This document shows, one piece after another, positions 33,420 through 45,110 of a DNA stretch of 64,000 nt. Each line of letters begins with the position of its first letter. Position 1 is the stretch's first letter. Source of the stretch: Sphagnum compactum (taxonomy: Eukaryota > Bryophyta > Sphagnopsida > Sphagnales); NCBI GenBank assembly GCA_965153455.1, contig OZ234502.1:847267-911266 (forward strand), written 5' to 3'. The notes under the pieces are model-generated. The model saw nothing but the letters and a program-made list of their open reading frames with translations. It made no database searches and was not told where the DNA came from. The position numbers were made by a program, and so were the translations under genes.

Positions 33420-33503
33420 TGAAAATAGACCCTTCCGGATTTTCAACTCAACCTCGGCCTACTAGCCTCAAGCAGGTCTCAAATGTGGAAGGGTCTATTT
33501 TCA
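33420..33503. mobile_element. 84-bp perfect-TIR mini-element or hairpin
   Basis: TGAAAATAGACCCTTCC (33420-33436) and its exact reverse complement (33487-33503) flank 50 bp. The loop contains ACCTCGGCCTACTAGCCTC, richer in GC than the surroundings. It could be a tiny MITE or a fixed hairpin. No target duplication is visible. Confidence 0.6.
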
Positions 33504-34810
33504 GACCCTTGTCGTATACATACTACCCTCGTTGTGAATCAAGGAATTTTTCTTGCGGCTAAAATTAGCCTATTGGCAAATTTTCTTTTCCAAAATAATT
33601 AAAAATTTTCTTTCTTTTTGTTTTCTAGATGTCAAATCCTTTAAATTTTCATTTTTGGTTTTGAAAGATTGCCAGATTTTTCTGTTGGGCTCTAGCATGG
33701 TAGCCAAAAGCATGAAAGATTTTTAACAAGTCTTCTACTTTCATATCCTGTTTAATGCCAAATTTGGCTAAACATGGATGATCCCCACAGTTTCAGCTAC
33801 AATCACACCCAAAAAAACAACAAAAGAGACCAATTTAATTCTAATTTGTAATACCCCTTCATTTAACATAACCCAGGCCTCTGGAGTCCGGACCTGCCAT
33901 TCTCCCAACACATGATGGTTGCATCCCTGGGAGCAGTGTTTTTTTTTCCCCAACTTTCTCATCTTGCTCTGAAAGTGGCAATCAACCCCAAGAAAATTTA
34001 GCCAAATCTGGCTTTTAAAAAAAAAAAAAAGTAAAAAATCTAGGGATACTATTACATGTTGGTGAATCACTAGAACCTATTAGCCAAATATGGCGATTTC
34101 AAAAAACTGAAAGCTAAAAATCTGCCCAAAAATCCTCCAAAAATCTTTGACAATTTCATAACTTTCTTCATAAAAAAGTGATGATTTTTTTCAATTTTTT
34201 TCCCAAAAAGTTCCCTGGACCATGTTGCTGGGGACTTCTTTTTAATGGCAAAATGGCGAAAAAATGGTCTGTTCAGTTGTGTTATGGGCAGGTGCACTCA
34301 TCCTGTTATTGGACAGAAAAGTTGTAAGGAAACTTACCATCCAGAGTATCTACTGGGGTTGTTCCAGTGCTTCAAGTCCCCAGCCCCCACGCACTGTAAC
34401 TTACATCCAACGACGTGTCCATCTTCGTGCAAACAATTTCATCCACGTAGCAGCCATGCATGCCGTTGTCGCCATCTTCACACTCGTCGTCGCCCCCTTG
34501 CACCGCACACATCCTTCTTGCAGCTCTTCTTAAGGAGTTCCATGTACCAACAAAATCTTGGCTTTCATGAAGTATGACCCCATTGTTGTTGTTGTGAGAA
34601 AAAATAATTCTTAGAACTCTATGTGTTTCTTGTTCATGTTGGAGCTGCTGTGAGTTTTCATTGTAATTGTGAAGTCTGGATACAATTTTTATCTATCTCT
34701 ATTTGGTGTTCTTCAGCAAACGTAAAGCTTTTCAACAGAATTTTGCAAAACCCTAGAATATTATTTTCGATCGCCTGGTCAGTTGCAGTTTATACTACTA
34801 GCAGGAAAAT
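33504..34810. other. Intergenic and upstream region of the VOC gene
   Basis: No gene is supported. At 34380-34530 a GC-richer tract gives short frames without motifs and may be leader or promoter of the gene starting at 34811. Confidence 0.4.
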
Positions 34811-36468
34811 ATGACGAGCACCCATGAGTCGACGGTGATCGGCCCTGCGAAGCTGGGTTATGTGATCATGTATGTCCCTGATGTGGAAAAGACAGTTGCC
34901 TGGTATAGCAAGGCATTTGGATTGAGTGTTCGGCGAATTGATAATAGCCACAGGTAAATAATTATCAGTGCAATCTATATATTATAATGATCTATTGATT
35001 GTAGTTCTTCTTATTGTAATTTGGCAAAGCTGCATCATCGGATACCTGCAGATTCTTATATATTGCAAATCTAGCTAGGGCTGATCATCATGGGTTTTGA
35101 TTCTGCTTTTAATTTTGCAAATGATGCTCTCTACTGTTTTGAAGAGTTGGGGGAGTATTTTGAATCATGTGGGAAAATATTATTAGTTGGGCAGAAATGG
35201 AAACTGGATTTACAACACTGGCTTTTACACCATTGGAACAGCATGAGACTGCCATCACAGGTGGTAAGTGGCGGCTACTTAGCACATGTACTGCAGATCA
35301 GTCATCATTAGCAAAGCTCACATGCAGTTGTTTCTAATTTGTCTATATCACCTGCAAGCTGGACACCAGCCTGCTTACAACTTTGTGAGACATAATATAG
35401 GCAGGTTCAACTCAGCTGGAACATGATTTTATTTTTCTCTTCGTTTATTTCTTTTTGCTTGCATGCTTGACAATATATGATTCATATATTGACCTTAATT
35501 GATTTGTAGGAGTTGAGCATCCAGCAGAGCAAAATCCTCGTGGCAACATTGAAATCAACTTCATAGTTCCTGATATTGAAGCTGCTTTCAAGGTAATAAA
35601 ATTTAAATGTCATCCTGCATGATCCATTGCATCCGTAAATTGCTTGAATCTCTCTGCTCCTGCAATCTTTGCTGTCCAGATTCCACCCAATATTCATACT
35701 ATTTTTGGAGCTGTTTTTCTCAGTACTTTTGTGGTCATAATGTTCTCATTTAGGGTTTAGTAATTTTCTATCCCAGTACTGTCTCAAATTTTTAGTTCTG
35801 CATTAGATCAAGAACCAGCAGAGTTCGGTTGCTTCCAGCTCCTAGGCTTGAGCTATGGTCAATTATTCTGGCCACAGGAAGCAGCCACGGGTGAGCTAGA
35901 AGGAGGAATCAGCCAAACCCTGCCTGCTCCCTGGCAGTAACTGCTGTTAGGTCTACAGCATTTGCAAGACCTGTCCTGGTGATTGGGTCTACAGAATTAG
36001 CACCAGTGCCGATTGGCCGATTGAGCATAAGAATTAGTCTATTGGGTCTATAGAATTGGCATACATAGGTGCTGACTAGCTGATTCAGCATGAGAATTAG
36101 TCACTTGGGTCTCTAGAATGAGCACCAATGGGTGCTGATACGCTGATTGAGCATGAGAATTAGTCAATTGGGTGTACAAATTTAGCACCCACTGGAGCTG
36201 ATTGCCAATTCAGCATGAGAATACTCAGTCAAAAGGGAGAATAAGACCTAACAGAAGCTGTTGTTAATAGTGATGGATTTAGTGAGCTGCCAAGACTATT
36301 TTGCTGACTTGAAAATAATTGCTTTCTGTATGAGAGCAGCATGTTTTGCAGCTTGGAGCAAAGGTTGTGACCAAGCCAGAGGAAAAGCCATGGGGTCAGA
36401 AAGTGGCATACATTGAGGACTTGAATGGCAACATCATTCGTCTTGGTAGTGAAGTAGCGCAGCAGTAG
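34811..36468 (+). CDS. VOC/glyoxalase I-like protein
   Basis: Four exons are visible: 34811-34953, 35187-35263, 35510-35592 and 36352-36468. All have GT and AG borders and join in frame to 139 codons. The product opens with KLGYVIMYVPDVEKTVAWYS, the first beta strand and helix of a VOC domain. It continues with WAEMETGFTTLAF, NIEINFIVPDIEAAF and KPWGQKVAYIEDLNGNIIRL. The last block is typical of bacterial-type single-domain glyoxalase/dioxygenase proteins, and the E in the metal-binding positions is present. The protein is probably soluble; the substrate cannot be told. Between exons 3 and 4 the family normally has about four more residues (AFK...GAKVV), so a microexon may be missing from this model. 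Intron 3 holds a 63-bp minisatellite. Confidence 0.8.
35945..36235. repeat. 63-bp minisatellite in the VOC gene intron
   Basis: Four to five units of about 63 bp contain TTGGGTCTATAGAAT, a GCACC/GTGCTGA block and GCATGAGAATTAGTC. The unit start is displaced by 59, 63 and 63 bp in successive copies. It sits wholly in intron 3. Confidence 0.85.
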
Positions 36469-38293
36469 AATTTAAGTACATAATTTTGCTACAAGCTGTC
36501 ATTACCTTGCTCCCTGTCTTTTTGTTATAAGCTTGCCAGGCTGTGTGCTAGGTATATAGGAAGAACATACATGTGAGCTGAGTCTTACCAACTTTGAAAG
36601 ATCTTTTAAACAAAAGTATAATGACTCTGTGTTTTGCAAATTCCCATTTTGTAAATGTAATGGCCCACACCCATATCAGTATCGGCTGGTTCAGGGTACT
36701 GGGAACCCAAATTCAAACCGGAATTTGAACCATTTTCAGAGTTTACAACTCTCACAATAATACAAAAATAAGGTACAGAGGTGCCCATAGAGGATGGTAC
36801 TATAATACCCTGTGGATATGCCCTAGGTTGTGCCTTTGCAAATGTACGCCTTTATGTAACAATTTCACCCACAAAATGGAGATGCAACCCCAAATACATA
36901 CAAAACATGACAAATTAAACCTGATGCTCAACCCACACCTCCTCAACCTCTTGTGCTGTGAGAGCAAGAATGCAAGAAACTCACATACTCACATAGCACA
37001 ACTTCATTGGAATTCGTAAATGAGGCTGTAGGGTAGTGTAAAGACTTGGAAGATAGTTATCCAATCTAAGAGCGACTCTTCAATGCATAGGACAAATCTT
37101 CCTTGCTTTGTGACTGTGAACCTGGGATTCCAAGGGGGTTCTTAGGAATAAGTGGAATCTAAGTTTTTCGAAATCTGTTCAGAGGTCATCACCAGTGATG
37201 GGAAAAGGCTAATAGTGTTACATGATCTCTGCAATGACATCAAGTAAATGCTTCTCAGACTGCTCAGATGTTCCTTAAGACTGTTGCTGGATTTCTTAGC
37301 AAGTGGAGAATTTGGCTGATTATTGGGCTGATTATTGATAACCATGATACTCAACAATCTCTTGTATGAGGAACACAAGAGATGGAGCATCAAAACCAGG
37401 ACTTAATCCCTTCCACCATGTTGCTCATAACACAAAAATTGAGGGGTTTTACTTACGTATCAAACATTGTGTGAAAGACAGGTGTTTTCTCTATTGCAAA
37501 AATGGATGTCATGGAGTCATTTGGAGAGAATTTTTTTGTTTTTGAGTAACCCAAAATCCTAATTTTTGTGAAGTATGTTTTGCAATCCATCTATTAAGCG
37601 AGTTTGTTTGTTTTGGTTTGTCAAGTTGAAATCTCACAAACCGTGCATCCCCTGCTGGTGCAGTTGCTCTTGTTGGAAAGCCCTTGGGATGAGTAGGGTG
37701 CATTGTGTGGTTTTGTAATGTTTAGACCTATGGTGCAAGAGTGTTAAATTTGATTAATAACTTTTTATCATTGAAAATTTGATTAGAATCAAAATTACAA
37801 ATTATAGGGAAACTGAGGCATTTGCTTGGTACTCTTGGACAGCCCGCAATGCATATTAGTGTCATTTCATAGGGTTGCATGAAAATGTTTTTGAGTATTC
37901 TTTTTAGACCGAAGGAAGGTGTAGGAAATATTGAATTTTTGAGTCACTCATGTCATTAAAAATTCACTAAAATTTAAAAATTATTTTTTTGTGGGAATTC
38001 AGTTATGGGTTTGAAGAACTAGTTCCGGTTTTGAATATCAGACCCATGTCTGATTCAATCCTTATTAACCTGGACCAAACCAGTGATTAACTACTGGTTA
38101 ATTTTCAATGAATCCCCCCTGGTTGTAGTTTTGGGTTCCACACATATATGAAACCAAGTCTCAATTCAGATCTTGAAATTCAAGACCTGAAATTAGGGTT
38201 TGGTATTGGGTGGGGAAGGAAGGACGAGTAGTGTTCCTCGCTTTTGGGGGTGTTTCTTCTTCTTGCTTCCGTCGCGGTACTCTCAGGAGAGAG
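36469..38293. other. Intergenic, no gene supported
   Basis: The tract holds the VOC gene 3' UTR and AT-rich sequence. Short frames have no motif. The last 100 bp are probably the NAA38 leader. Confidence 0.45.
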
Positions 38294-38830
38294 ATGGCGG
38301 AGGAAGGAGGGACGATGCAGCGCATTTCTGAAGAAATCAATACTGGCGAGCAGTGCCACGATTCTCTCGATACCCAAAAACACGATCTACTTAGTACCCA
38401 TGAACAGGATTCCTTGATCACCCAACAACAACAACAACAACAACAACAGGAGGAGACGCTCCCGCAAGAGGGACGAGAGAAAGAAGAAGAAGAAGAAGAA
38501 GATGTAGCAAAAGCTGTGGAGGAGCATCCGAAGCCGTTGGTGAAGAAGGCGAGGAAGCTGTTGTACCGGAGGCTGCGAGTGGGAGTTGAAGACGGGCGTG
38601 TGTTTGTGGGTAGGTTCCATTGCCTGGACAAGCAGGGGAACATTATCTTGTATGATACATTGGAGTTAAGGTACGTTCCTGGTCCGTCTGGAGCCGCGTT
38701 GAATGAGCCCCCACCCGTGGAGCAACGGAGTTTGGGTCTTGTTCTCATTCCCTCTCGTTGCCGCACCTCGTGCTCTGTCGAGTGCTCAATCCATGAGCAG
38801 ATGGATCTTTTATCCCTGGATCAATCTTGA
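38294..38830 (+). CDS. NAA38: NatC auxiliary subunit NAA38 (Sm-like)
   Basis: A single exon of 178 codons. I choose the ATG at 38294 (MAEEGGTMQR) because its context, GAGAGATGGCGG, is good. An in-frame ATG at 38210 would add 28 residues that look like leader. The N-terminal half is disordered: nine Gln in a row from a CAA repeat, then an EEEEEED run. The C-terminal half is an LSM/Sm fold: RKLLYRRLRVGVEDGRVFVG, RFHCLDKQGNIILYDTLE, QRSLGLVLIPSRCRT. This is the pattern of NAA38/LSMD1. NAA38 binds NAA30 and NAA35 to form NatC, the cytosolic N-terminal acetyltransferase for Met-hydrophobic starts. The N-terminal extension is longer than in animals. The gene is intact. Confidence 0.88.
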   Translation: MAEEGGTMQRISEEINTGEQCHDSLDTQKHDLLSTHEQDSLITQQQQQQQQQEETLPQEGREKEEEEEEDVAKAVEEHPKPLVKKARKLLYRRLRVGVEDGRVFVGRFHCLDKQGNIILYDTLELRYVPGPSGAALNEPPPVEQRSLGLVLIPSRCRTSCSVECSIHEQMDLLSLDQS

Positions 38831-39654
38831 GTCCCTTACTCAGCCGCAACAACGGCCCCCCATTCGCATACCCAGAACCATTGCAGAATAGAACTATCGG
38901 CAGAAGGTCAGTTTGAGTATTGCCAAACCCTAAACTCCTCATCCGTCTTTTCTCTGGCTCATTTTTTGATCATAGCTGTCGATGTAGGTGTTTTCCAGAT
39001 ACCTAGAAATGAGATTGTACCTCGCCCCAACCATTGACGAGAATTCTTTTTGCAGTTATTAATATGGAGACCCTAAATCCTGAAAACCCTAAACTCTAAA
39101 CCTTAAACCCTTTCAATGGAATACTGATGGAGGAGCTGATACAGCTTGGTTGCTGGCAAACAAGTACAATGGAATTCAGATCCCCAGATGGTTTGATGGA
39201 ATGTATGGACAAGGAGAATAAGAGTTTAGAGTTTCACAAGTTAGGTAGCTGAGGAGAGATAATAGTCACAGGAAGATGTATGTAGTAAGTGATTTTGAGG
39301 GAGAGGCACCATAGTGGGCATGGTAGTCTCCCTCTGGTGCTTGGGGTTATGGCAGTCTTCCTCTGGTGCTTGGGGTCATCACCTGCCTTCATCATCAATC
39401 TGGAGAGGCTTAAGAGGAGGGGACAACAAGGCCCATGCTTCATACATGCAAATGAACTACACAATTGTTATGGAGATTTCTCTGCAATTTCATAGATAGG
39501 AATTACACAATCGCCACTTATTGTGTTGTGGATAGAATATGCACTGATTCTTGGAGAGATTCAGGACTTCCCTGCAATGTTGAGTAGTGATTGTGTTTGT
39601 TCTGATTTCCAAAGTGGAGTCTAATCCTCACCATGGTCATGCAATTTCAGCTAA
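38831..39654. other. 3' region of NAA38 and unassigned sequence
   Basis: It contains several AAACCCTAAA-like words (38930-39110) and a short duplication (CTCTGGTGCTTGGGGT at about 39332 and 39361). No gene is supported. Confidence 0.4.
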
Positions 39655-40098
39655 CCTAGGTGTTGGTGGGAGGCACAATGCAATTGGTCTTTTGCTGGAG
39701 GTAGTACTTGGAAGCATTATATCAGTTCAGTTTCTCATGAGATCCATTCTCTTGAAGGCACCTCAAATGTGAAGTCAAGTTTGCCAGTATCTGAAGTTTT
39801 AAATCTTCATGGTGATTGCATTGCCGCCAATATGTTTAAAACAAAGTATGGCCCTCAGTCTTCCTTCTCTTTTTTGTGGCTTGGAAGTTCTGGAAAGAAC
39901 TTCATCACGCGTAGGTTTGGAAAGGTAGTTGGTTGTACATCTCTCACAGAAGTATCTAAGTGGCTTAGTTTATATGACAACTGCTATACTGCTGCCAGTG
40001 GTCAATCACCTTTGGGTTGGCAAGAACTGCTGAAAGCTAATGTTCTCTCTGAGCATGGTTCAGACCCTCAAAAGCTACTCGAGTACTTGCAGTCATGA
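39655..40098 (+). CDS. Unrecognised open segment, possible 3' exon
   Basis: A frame is open for about 147 codons from a TAA at 39652 to a TGA. The first methionine codon is well inside. The composition looks coding: SSFSFLWLGSSGKNFITRRF, GWQELLKANVLSEHG, DPQKLLEYLQS. It could be the last exon of a gene whose upstream exons are decayed, or a pseudogene. I recognise no family and found no clear acceptor. Confidence 0.3.
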   Translation, partial: PRCWWEAQCNWSFAGGSTWKHYISSVSHEIHSLEGTSNVKSSLPVSEVLNLHGDCIAANMFKTKYGPQSSFSFLWLGSSGKNFITRRFGKVVGCTSLTEVSKWLSLYDNCYTAASGQSPLGWQELLKANVLSEHGSDPQKLLEYLQS

Positions 40099-41158
40099 AG
40101 TTGTTGAGTCTCGCATGATCTGATGTTGATGAATCTGCTACCCTTTTGTTGCACAGTCCTTCAACTTCTCAAGTCTAATTTGACCTTCTTACCTTGGATG
40201 ATATTGAAAGTCAAGCATTTGTGGATTGGTTGATTATCCTCGCTTTTTATCTTGTGTGGAATGGCTCTCTAATACTTCAACCTGTTGTGTGACCTAATTG
40301 TTGAACTTCAAGCTTAAATTTGTGAATAGATGATACCCACCCCATTCTGTGACACACTACATTTTGGGTTGCCTGAAAACCCATTTTGGAGGATGCAGAG
40401 AAACAAAATTGGACTTGGACTCCACCAAATGTGTCAAATCAAAGCAATGAAAAGACAATGTGATAGTTACACACTGTCTCTCCTCTGGTTCCACCTCTCA
40501 ATCCCTATCTGTTTTGGCAAGTCTTTAAGACAGCACCCAGTAGGTGACTAAAATATGGCCTTTTCCAAGTCCAATGAACCAACCAAACAAGCCATCTGGC
40601 ATGAAAAGTCATGGGATGGTCAACAACTCTTGTTCTAAATACAGGTGAAGTGCATGAGGGCTGGGACATTTCTCATACCAGATTGCTCAATAGATGGCCA
40701 AGAAACTTCTCAGTTGCTATGTGTGCAAATTGGACAGCAATCTGACATAACTGTAACTGTAATGGGTATTGTGAATTTGATACAGATTCTAATGTTGTAC
40801 AAGAATCAATTGGAAAGCAGGAGCATTTGTAATGCTCATTGCTAATCAAAGCATGGACCCAATATATTAGTGGGCTCCTTACAGTCATCCCCCAGTCTAA
40901 ATTCTTGGTTCTAGGCCTCCATTAACAGGCAATGTGAACTTTTTAACAGATGGCTTCCTGCTGCAGTTCTTTTGTTGCAGGTGGTAACAATTCAGGCCTG
41001 AAAACTTATGGGCAAGGGCGATCATCCATGAGTAAGAATGCTTTTTTTGGGGATCATGAGACAATTTGTAGCATGTTCAGAGTTTCAAACATGGCTTGAT
41101 ACTCCCACTTCTGATTTGAAGTGGGAAGACTTATGCTACACCTGAAGCAGCTCCACCA
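40099..41158. other. Convergent intergenic region
   Basis: It lies between the open segment above and the 3' end of the permease on the minus strand. Only short frames without motifs are present. Confidence 0.45.
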
Positions 41159-43642
41159 TCAAGAGGTCTTTCTGGTCCCAGATGAGCCCGCAAGTAGGCC
41201 TACTGCAAGACAGAACATGAAGAGCATTGCAACAAGGAGGATGTAAGTCTTGCGTGATGATCTGTAGTATTCCTTGAATATCACCACTCCCCAGAAGGTG
41301 CTCACCAGGGGCAATGCCTGCCATCCAACCAGGGCTAATTCTCAGAAATCTGATTGTTACTTATTGTGTTGTTCATTGTCAATTGTGCTTGCTGGCTGCA
41401 ACCAAATCCCAAACTAGATTCTGGCTATTTGTAGCTCCATTTGGAATTCTTCTTTCAAATTTGCAGATGTGCAACAAGATCAGAAAAGCAAGTACAGGGG
41501 GGGGGAGGAGGTACCAAAACACCAACCTGGACAGCATCTGCAGCAGCATAGCCTGCAGCTTGACCACCCATGAATTGGAAACCATTGCCCAAGCCACAGA
41601 GTAAACCTGCAAGGAGTGCCCATTGACGACCTTCCCAATCGTTGAGATACATCTTCAGTGAAGATTTGGGTAAACCAAGGAGTGGGTGGTACAATAGCAC
41701 CAAATTCGCAGTTACACCGAAAATAAATGCCATTACTGAGAAGTAGAAGAATGCAGTATACACTACCAAGTGTGGCACCCCAGGCTTCAGTTGGTGCCAC
41801 TGATCATTGGTGGCCAGGTTAAAGGCAGGTGAGAAAAGTGCAAAGCAGAATCCTGCAATGACGACAATCACTAATCCAAATGTTGTTTTCGCTCCTGATA
41901 TCTGTTAACAAAACAAACCAGTTCAAAAACTCAGCTTGAAAACTCCCTGGTTTAGGGTTTGCTTTTTCATCCACAAAAAAAAATCAAAAGGACTGGAGAC
42001 TAAACACAATATCATCATCACCACCTTCATCGCACGCTGATCTTCCAGTTGCTGCAGGTATTGACCAGTTCCAGCTTTCACTCCAAGACCATTTGCTTGC
42101 AGGGGTTGGACCTTGGCATTCTTGTCAATGCCATTCTCCTCTTGGGCAACACTCTCTGTACAAGTTTTCCACCTTCATTTAGAGAGAATTCAGTTTAGTT
42201 TTCTCTTGAGAGAAATCAGATGCTCATGCTGAATGAGAAGATGGGTTGAAGAAAATTCTTTATCAGTTCTGGGAGTGAGTAGGAAATTGTACTTGAAGGT
42301 GCTTCCATGATTTCAAGATCAAAGCTCTTTTCTGTGTTGATCTTGGCATCACTCCTGTATTTCATCCACTCATTACAAAAACATCAGCTGGCAGAAATGC
42401 CATAGAAATCTAGCCTGGAATTTGAGCTGTGAGAGAGCACCAGTGAAGAAGCCCACATGGAAAGACTAAGCAATCTTTCTTTCTGCTTGGCTGTATGTGC
42501 AGCAGGGATGTGTACAGATCTCTGGAATCCTATCCTCACAAAGCCCAAATTATGGAGGAATGCTGGAGGTCCTTATTATAATACCGGCTGTGTGCTTGCA
42601 GCTTGGATAAGTTGTCTCGAGAATAAGAGGTATGCAATGCAGCTCCTAGAAACACAGCAATCAAAAAACATCCCACTCCGGGAAACAGAATCTGTGCACG
42701 GTTGATTCGATCATCCAAGAAGTAATTCATAGTTGTTCCTGCATGCACACACATACCAATCCACCAGCTTCTTCTTCATCAGCACCTCATCATTTATCCC
42801 AAGAGATACATGTATAATTATTATCTGCTGCTGAGGAGGAAATGTTCTGAGATTCAATTTCACAAAAACACCACTTCTATTGCAGGTCTTATGCCATGCT
42901 GATTGATCCCAACATCCATGTTGAAATCTATGTTGAGGATCTTATGGAGTATGATCAAGTACCAACCAGCAACTACTGTAATGCTTGAGGAAATGACTTC
43001 AACTATGGAGAGACCAACAAATGGCCATGCATACTGCGTCAGTAAGTTGCCCACCCCTAGTACCAGTCCTCCTGCTAATGCAAATCCCACTGATGGCCAA
43101 TTGTCCTGCAGCAGCAGCAGCAGCAGCAGAAGCAGAAGAATAGGTCAGCTACAGTTTCCTATGGTGACAAAGCTTCAATTTGGAAAACAGTCTCCCCTCA
43201 TGGGCTTGGGGGAAGGACTTCGAGAGAATCAGATCCTAGCTGAAGAAGCAGCTCATGATTGTTGGAGAACATTGGTCAGATTCTTGGACTCCAGAACTGA
43301 TGATCTGTTGTGAAATTCAAAGAACTTGATGCAGGAGGTTTTGCACGTGTAAAGAGACAATGTTGGTTCTTGTGTTTGTTTTGTGCTTATAGGAGGAGGT
43401 ACTACCTGGTGTAGCTGGGTCACAAAATTGGGTGACTCAGGAGTGCTGCTTCCGATTTGTCCCAGTGTGAGTGCGAAGATTATGGCAACCAGGAGATTTG
43501 TGATGGAGTAGTCCAAGTAGGTGTGCATAAGGTTGCGACCCCGTCTCTCCACCAAGTTGAGAAGTGCTGGCCATGTGCCCAGAAAGCACAGAGCTGCTAT
43601 CATCAGTGCTATGGCCCCTCCTTTGTCTTGTATGATGTACAT
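41159..43642 (-). CDS. Ureide permease (UPS family), complete
   Basis: Seven exons on the minus strand: 43642-43406, 43105-42967, 42738-42585, 42354-42293, 42155-42025, 41901-41527 and 41317-41159. All have GT-AG borders, and the 1,257 nt translate without interruption to 418 residues. The protein starts MYIIQDKGGAIALMIAALCF and has the UPS landmarks LGTWPALL, RRGR..HTYLDYSITN, NYFLDDRIN, LFPGVGCFLIAVF, FSPAFNLATNDQW and FMGGQAAGYAAADAV. These proton-coupled plasma-membrane carriers move allantoin, uracil and related heterocycles. About ten membrane helices are expected, with a hydrophilic loop at exons 4-5. Arabidopsis UPS1 has a slightly longer N-terminus; no in-frame upstream ATG was checked beyond 43642. 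The exon 2 acceptor is preceded by a CTG repeat. Confidence 0.92.
43106..43140. repeat. CAG/CTG microsatellite at a splice acceptor
   Basis: On the plus strand the sequence reads CTGCAGCAGCAGCAGCAGCAG and then AAGCAGAAGAA. On the coding (minus) strand this is a CTG run forming the tract immediately before the ...CTGCAG acceptor of permease exon 2. Confidence 0.9.
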
Positions 43643-45110
43643 CTTTGCAGTGACCCAAAAAACAAAAACAAAAATAGAAATCCCACCAAACTGTTGGAGG
43701 ACACTAGCTGCTGCTGCAGTGCTAAACTTCTTCTTGTCAAATCTGATTCGCCTGCACCTCTAACAAAACCCAGTTCCAAAATCTCAAGCATTCATTCCAT
43801 TCCATTTCTTGCAGTAGCTGTATACATAAGCTTCAACAACATGTCGAAAACTCAAGCTGCAGGCCAAGATCCAGCTTCCTTTCTGCAATTGAATACAGAA
43901 GCAGCTAGTTCAGTTCCTAAACTTCATTGCAGTACAGGGTTCATTACACTTGTTCTTAATCTTCTTTGAGAACTTGAGCTTCTGCAGAAGGACAAACGAA
44001 ACCAAAAAACAAAAGCCTTCATAATTAGCTCTAACATCTGGTACCCATGATCAAATGGGTGCATCAGCAGCTTGCAGCAAACAAACAACTCCTGATCATG
44101 ATTCCCAGCCACAACACACTGATCTCTGATGCAGATCCACTAAGTTTTGCTCTCAGCAGGTTTTGACTGCAGATCTTCTCAACCCACAAAATCACTGATT
44201 TGTTGATCTCTGCCTGAGGTATTATTCCAATATTGCAATCTGTCCATACAAACTTTTTTGGAGAATGTGATCTCTGCAGCCCAGGAGGTACCCGACAAAG
44301 TAGACTATTGCATGAATTTTGCAACAAAACTTTACGCAACTATCCAGAAAACCCACTTAATGAATTTCCACAACAAATTGATGATGAATGATGGAAACTA
44401 CTAGATCAAAAAACTCTGATGAGAACAATGAAGCCGATGGTGGAAACTTACGAAGCAAAAAAACACTCTCATGATAATTGATGATGACTATGATGATTAT
44501 GGGAACTGAAGAAGCAGAAATGTTTTTGGTGACGATGAGGGCTGTTGATATCAACTGAAAAGCAAAAGCAGCTACCAGCAGCAGCAACAGCTGTTGTAAA
44601 GCTGAAAAGACTCCAGTTTTGTGCACATGAGTAAGTACTGAAAAGCGGCCACCTTCATAGCTAGCTGGAGGCTCCACCACCCAAAGCTGTATTAAAGAAA
44701 AAAAGAGGGGAAAACAAAAAGAGGAAAGAGTGCTACATTTGCTCCAAACGGTCTCTCACAAAGAATCCACACCGCAACGACAACAACAAGATTGTCTATC
44801 TCAAGAGTGTCTCAAGAGTGTTCAGAAATTTTCAGTCGCAGCTTACCAATTAGACTGCAGATTTTGCTCTTGCGCCAGCAATGGAGCTCTGCTTCTGCTG
44901 TACGGGATCGCAAGCAGCAAGGGTGCTGTTGATGCTGTTGCCGGATATTGCAAGCCGACCCCTGATATCCTCCGGTTCTTTTCTCCACCATCGCCGCCCA
45001 AGGGGTACAAAGGTATGGAGGGGGCAAACTGATACCCGGAGGTGATATCCTGATAACTTCCGGATATCACCACATCCGGATATCATCTGAGACCCGCCTC
45101 ACCGCCTTTA
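43643..45110 (-). promoter_or_regulatory. Upstream region of the permease with CCGGATATC repeats
   Basis: No coding region is supported here. The distal part (44938-45090) has five copies of GATATC or GATATT next to CCGG/CCGGA words in both orientations (for example TCCGGATATCACC and TCCGGATATCATC). These may be regulatory or a small tandem repeat. The proximal 1 kb may be leader with introns. Confidence 0.35.

Noticed and set aside
42903-43969. Plus-strand ORFs of 136 and 170 codons
   Set aside because: They lie opposite exons and introns of the ureide permease, which is strongly supported on the minus strand.
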